A stretch of DNA of 64,000 bases, from contig OZ037767.1 in assembly GCA_964035545.1 (NCBI GenBank), forward strand, positions 24,819,128 to 24,883,127, written 5' to 3'. The position numbers were made by a program, and so were the translations under genes. This document shows positions 59,701-64,000 of the stretch, piece after piece (position 1 is the stretch's first letter; each line of letters starts with the position of its first letter). Below the pieces are notes generated by a model. That model made no database searches, had not been told where the DNA came from, and saw only the letters and a program-made list of their open reading frames with translations. Origin of the DNA: Bugula neritina. Taxonomy: Eukaryota > Bryozoa > Gymnolaemata > Cheilostomatida > Bugulidae.

Positions 59701-62700
59701 GTTTGAGTTTTGCCTCATTTTAAATTAACTACAATAACAGAGAATTTCAAATCACTCAAAATTATTTAAAGTTTGATATAATCACTAGATTATGCACACT
59801 TAGACTGCGCACCTGTAACTGTATCATGATGTATTGACTAATAGAAATGCTGAGTTCACAGTTTGGGTAGGATTCTCTATGAAATCCGCAAGCACTCGGC
59901 TAAACGTCTGTGATCTCTTATTCGGTTTCTGTTGAAGGAACTTTTATGCTGTTGACAGTCTCTGTTCATCCTATTAGCACAATAACTAAATGCATCTTCT
60001 TTAGGCCTCATATCAAGCCAATCTTCCAGGCGATTGCAGCAAAGGTTGGAGATGAGCCTTGCTGTGATTGGGTAAGTTAAAATGTCTCATCAGTTATACT
60101 TATCATTTATTCAGACCTGGTAAATTGCTGTATAAATTTGAGTGCAGCCTCTGCCAATATAGATAATTTGCTATACAAGAATTTGTTGGGATTTATCCGC
60201 AAATGATTTGTAAGAATATGATCAAAAAATATGTTTTTTACTGAAGTTCATCTCAAAATTTAATGTGGTTGTCTTCTTTTTAGAAGTTCAACACAACTGA
60301 AAAATGAATGATTAATAAAATAAATTAATGTTTTTAATTATTCTTCATAAACATATAAATTTTATTTAACATTTGTTGAAAACTTACATACAATCACTTC
60401 AAGTTTGTAAAATACACTTTGTTATAAGAAGAAATTATTTTGTGCATGGTTGCTTATAACTCATAACTGCACAACATTAGTTTTGAACTTTTTCACCATC
60501 TCAGATTGATAATGCAAGCTCTTTAAAGCACTATTGGGCCATCATTATTGTGGCCATATTACATGCCGAGTTTATTATTACGAGTAAGCAACTCCTAGTG
60601 CTATCACCTATCCTAGTCTGAGAGACTTCATTCAGTACATTGTATACTACACCTACAGGTGGGTGATGAAGGAGCCGGTCATTTTGTGAAGATGGTTCAC
60701 AACGGCATCGAGTATGGTGACATGCAGCTGTGCTGTGAGGCTTACCACCTCATGAAGGATTCACTGGGCATGAGTCATGAAGAGATGAGCGCTGTGAGTG
60801 TCACTGCTACTCTTACTGAGTACTTCTACTACCTGCTACTATTACTATAAACTACAAGTACTTCTAGTAGTATTATAGACTACTAGTACTGTTCATATTA
60901 CTATTGACTACTAGTTCTACTAATATTATAAACTACTAGTACTACTAATATTACTATAAACTACTAGTTTTACTAATATCATAGTTTGCTACTAGTTCTA
61001 CTAGTATTAGTAATATCACTACTAGTATAGCTAATCGCTACTAATATCACCATTGGCTATTAGTACTACTACTCATTGCTAGTACCACTGATTACTACGT
61101 GTATCTATTTATTTAATACTAGTACTACTACCTACCGGTGTACTAATCACTAATTTCTCATGTATCAGTCTCAGCTAGATTAGAGTCAGTCTGATCTCCT
61201 TTGCAAACTGACTGCATTCAAAGTGAGATCAATACATAGGACATCGGTGACTACTTATTTTAGTCGCACAATACTATAGCATCATATTTAAGAGTTTTCT
61301 TTCCTTTCTATGCGTGCTTTAGTAAATTTTTAATTGAAAGTTCATATCAATGGCAATGATGCCTTAGAATACAAAATGAATATACAGCACTGAGTTATAA
61401 TCAACATTATATTATTTAATTTGTCAAATTTAAGAGATGGTTCTCATTTCAACTGCTTGAATAATATGTATACGTTGGGTTTTACAAGTTCATTTGAGAA
61501 ACTGATGATTCATGTATGTTGTTTACTCAGGCGTTTGAGGAGTGGAACAAGGGGGAACTTGACTCTTTCCTCATTGAGATAACTAAGGATATCCTGAAGT
61601 ACAAGGAGGAAGGCGAGTCAGAGTACCTGGTAGAGAAGATCAAGGACACTGCTGGACAGGTGAGAAGTTGTGTGCCCCTGTCTAACTTCTCCAATACCTA
61701 TCCTTACTAAAACAAATGTTTTAATGTGAAATATTACTTTCTTGCAATTCTATTAAAATTCTCACGCGTTTTTATGGCAGTAAAAATTATCAAAAGTTTA
61801 GCTTTAAATTTTTCAAATGTTATATTCCTAGTTTAGATAGCTCATTGCTCAGTTTATTGTGTAGTCAATGGGTAAGATCTAGAGTTTAAACGTATTCCAA
61901 GTTTTTTTATACTTGGTGGGAATGGCAAATGTATGCTACAACCTATCTAAATAGTATATAAGTTAAAGGTCTGATATGGTGTTGTGGATAAATGTGGGAG
62001 TTGCAATCCCTCTATAAAAAGTCGGGCTGATTGTCTCACCTTAACACTTTAATACATTCCTTCTGCGTTGGTACTAAGCTGATCTCCAACAACTGTAACA
62101 GTATATGTGTAAATTTCTGAAATTGATTAGCCAATGCTGCCTAAAACAGATGTTTTTGCATTTACAAGTATTAACCAACAACGAACTGTATTTTTAGAAA
62201 GGAACGGGTAAATGGACTGCCATCTCAGCTCTGGAGTATGGCATGCCAGTCACTCTGATAGGAGAGTCAGTGTTTGCAAGGTGCTTGTCCTCTTTGAAAG
62301 ATGAGAGAGTGGCAGCCAGCAAGGTGCTGAAAGGACCGTCAACAGCAAAATACGCTGGAGACAAGAAGGCGTTTGTAGAGCACATTAGAAAGGTGAGGAT
62401 GTATAAAAAGCTAGACAAATTAGTTACTAAGGCAGGTGTATGCACCAGCGTAAGTAGCGAAATACTGGTATATGTGCTGATATAAGAAATGGTGTAAGTA
62501 CCGGTTTTAGTACTTTTACTGTAAGTCCTGAAGTAAGTGTTGGTGTAAGTATCTTGTACTTTGCTCTGATTGAAGTCACATGTACACAGCCACGTCCCCT
62601 CTTGTTTTCATTTGGTTTATACTCTCTGAATGTAGTTAATAGATTCCCTGTAGGATATAGCAGGATTATTACTTCTTTACTTTTAATATTGTTTTCTCAT

Positions 62701-63747
62701 AACAAAATCAGAATATGTAACTGGCTTATGTAGCTCAGTCGTACTAGATGGTGCATCTCCCCCCATTAGAACCTTTTAGTTGTTATCTCCCCTTCCCTCA
62801 CTAAAAGGTACATCTCACTTATTAGAGCTTTTCAGTTGTTATCATCCTTCCTCCTCCCATCAGTGTAACAGCACAGCTCAGGGTAGCATCTCTCGCTGAG
62901 AACTACAAAGCTGACATTCAGAGTTGAATTTTTTCAGATGTTATTTTGAACTTCTCATTCGACTTGAGTTATCAGATGAAAGGTTAATACATACCTCTTA
63001 TGTCATGTAGTCTGAACACAATGTAATAGCTGTATTGGTGGAGGGACTTAAAGTTTGATTAATGATCACCAGGCGACACCATGCAGTTTATCTTTGTTGT
63101 CTTCACCACCAGCTGAATCATCTCAATCTCAATCTGCCGGTTTGGTTCGTTACGCTTCAGAGATCAGTTTATGAGTTCAGCAGAATAATGATACACTTAC
63201 AGTTCATATTGCGATACACTTACAGTTGACATTACAATACACTTACTGTTAATATTCAAATGTATACTTACAGTTGAGCTTTCGTTTTCTTTCTCTTTGC
63301 TGGTGCAAATATTAACACTTCGGGTTACTAGAAAAGATGCCATGGATTTTGTTGCTACATCCAGTTTCTAGTGTTAGTTTTGCTTAAATTTAAATAACTG
63401 TAACAGTTTTATATCTGTTTGATTAATACTATAATGCAAGGAAACATCATGTCATACTGTAAAGCAATCTTTACTCTAATATAGCTAACAATGCAGAATG
63501 TTTTCACCTTTTATAAGAATGGCCTATGTATGTTTATATAAATTAGGATACTCTGGTGCCTTATTTGTGGAGTGAATAATATAATTGTATGTGTACTCGT
63601 ATGCTTGTTGCAGGCTCTATACGCATCCAAGATAGTCTCATACGCTCAAGGGTTTATGCTGATGAGACAAGCTGCTAAAGAACTGAACTGGACTCTGAAC
63701 TATGGAGCCATTGCTCTCATGTGGAGAGGCGGATGTATTATCAGGAG
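56724..63747 (+). CDS. PGD: 6-phosphogluconate dehydrogenase, decarboxylating (3' end beyond window)
   Basis: Cytosolic pentose-phosphate enzyme: oxidises 6-phosphogluconate to ribulose 5-phosphate and CO2, making NADPH. Exons: 56724-56737, 57137-57212, 57530-57709, 59448-59632, 60005-60071, 60659-60793, 61531-61659, 62198-62392, 63614-63747 (donor follows). About 371 of roughly 480 residues are present. The N-terminal Rossmann motif is [16 protein letters not shown]. Next come CAFNRT (NADP-binding Arg), the family signature [31 protein letters not shown], and the catalytic-domain motif [20 protein letters not shown] with the catalytic Lys and substrate-binding His-Asn. KGTGKWT and [11 protein letters not shown] follow. 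The first exon is tiny (14 nt, MSEPV), with the start chosen because it leads directly into the conserved ADIALIG. Conservation is high and no defect was seen. Confidence 0.97.
57710..57850. repeat. Degenerate GTAGAGTAGT minisatellite
   Basis: Irregular repeats of GTAGAGTAGT, CACAGTGTGTAG and similar words, starting directly at the donor of the exon ending at 57709. Confidence 0.75.
57970..58313. mobile_element. 344-bp MITE with about 80-bp TIRs and TAA target duplication
   Basis: Termini GCCTAGGGCCACACTGTGCG (left) and its near-perfect reverse complement (right). Homology extends about 80 bp inward through TTTTCGCATGCGAAAA, itself a 16-bp palindrome, and a GTAGCAAAGG block. TAA flanks both sides (57967-57969 and 58314-58316). 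A 3-bp TAA/TTA duplication is typical of PIF/Harbinger elements. It has no coding capacity and sits in intron 3 of the 6-phosphogluconate dehydrogenase gene. Confidence 0.87.
60830..61140. repeat. CTACTAGTA/TACTAATA degenerate array
   Basis: About 300 bp of imperfect units built from ACTAGTACTACT and ACTAATATTA, beginning about 35 nt after the donor of the exon ending at 60793. Confidence 0.8.
62750..62862. repeat. Diverged tandem duplication of about 57 bp
   Basis: Two copies of a pyrimidine-rich unit, GGTGCATCTC... and GGTACATCTC..., each containing TTAGAgcTTTTcAGTTGTTATC-like sequence. They lie in the intron before the exon at 63614. Confidence 0.65.
63190..63277. repeat. Short tandem array, unit about 23 bp
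   Basis: Four imperfect copies of ATACACTTACAGTTGATATT-like units in the same intron. Confidence 0.75.
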
Positions 63748-64000
63748 GTAAGACTATTGTACGCCACTCCTACACCAGCATAGCCCATCATTTGGTTGCC
63801 AAGACTGCAGAATTCTCTCATGAAACCTGTCTGCAGTTTAAAAGCAGGAAGAGCTAACAAATAGTTGAGGTTTATAATAAGTACCAAGAGAAGATAATTC
63901 ATATCATGTTCAAAATGAAACCTCATTTGGGTTCCAGTCGCTAGCTAGATATTTAGCTCTGTAGGCAGAGGTGCTACTTAAACCTTTGTATAATAATTTA
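63748..64000 (+). other. Intron of 6-phosphogluconate dehydrogenase to the window edge
   Basis: Follows the donor GTAAGA. No further exon was recognised before the end of the window. Confidence 0.6.

Noticed and set aside
62731-62760. A-box-like GTAGCTCAGTCGTACTAGATG as a tRNA start
   Set aside because: No B box at the right distance. The following sequence is a diverged pyrimidine-rich duplication.

Overview
The window is animal nuclear DNA: AT-rich, with multi-exon genes bounded by GT...AG introns, and crowded with microsatellites and transposable elements. The gene set points to a metazoan, probably an invertebrate bilaterian: single-minded, an SLC6 transporter, TTLL12, an ENPP ectoenzyme, DNAJC8 and 6-phosphogluconate dehydrogenase. 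I cannot name the species. Exon models were built by hand from splice sites, reading phase and family knowledge. For every complete model the exon lengths sum to a multiple of three.

Layout: (1) 1-8548, + strand, the 3' half of the bHLH-PAS gene single-minded. Its first visible intron carries an almost complete LINE (about 285-4007). (2) 11496-26571, + strand, a 14-exon SLC6-type neurotransmitter/amino-acid symporter. Its 8.1-kb third intron holds a nested insertion: a 5'-truncated LINE whose 3' UTR is split by a 7.2-kb ISL2EU-like DNA transposon (13101-20266). That transposon has long inverted repeats and two convergent genes, a SAP/SWIM/YqaJ-nuclease protein and a THAP/DDE transposase. The transposase frame breaks just before its last catalytic residue. 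(3) 27331-33220, - strand, TTLL12. (4) 37125-41947, + strand, an ENPP4/5-like membrane phosphodiesterase whose introns contain a CA tract, a 24-bp minisatellite with 144-bp higher-order periodicity, and a 33-bp array. (5) 46047-49649, + strand, a two-exon gene for a basic, low-complexity protein I do not recognise. (6) 50055-55311, - strand, DNAJC8. (7) 56724-window end, + strand, 6-phosphogluconate dehydrogenase, cut by the edge; its third intron holds a 344-bp MITE with clear inverted repeats and a TAA target duplication.

The host genes are ordinary, functionally unrelated housekeeping or developmental genes, and I see no operon-like system. The most interesting material is the mobile DNA: transposon-in-LINE-in-intron nesting, an intact accessory nuclease beside a broken transposase, a SINE family with a conserved core, and an in-frame duplicated splice acceptor inside the PAS-B region of single-minded.
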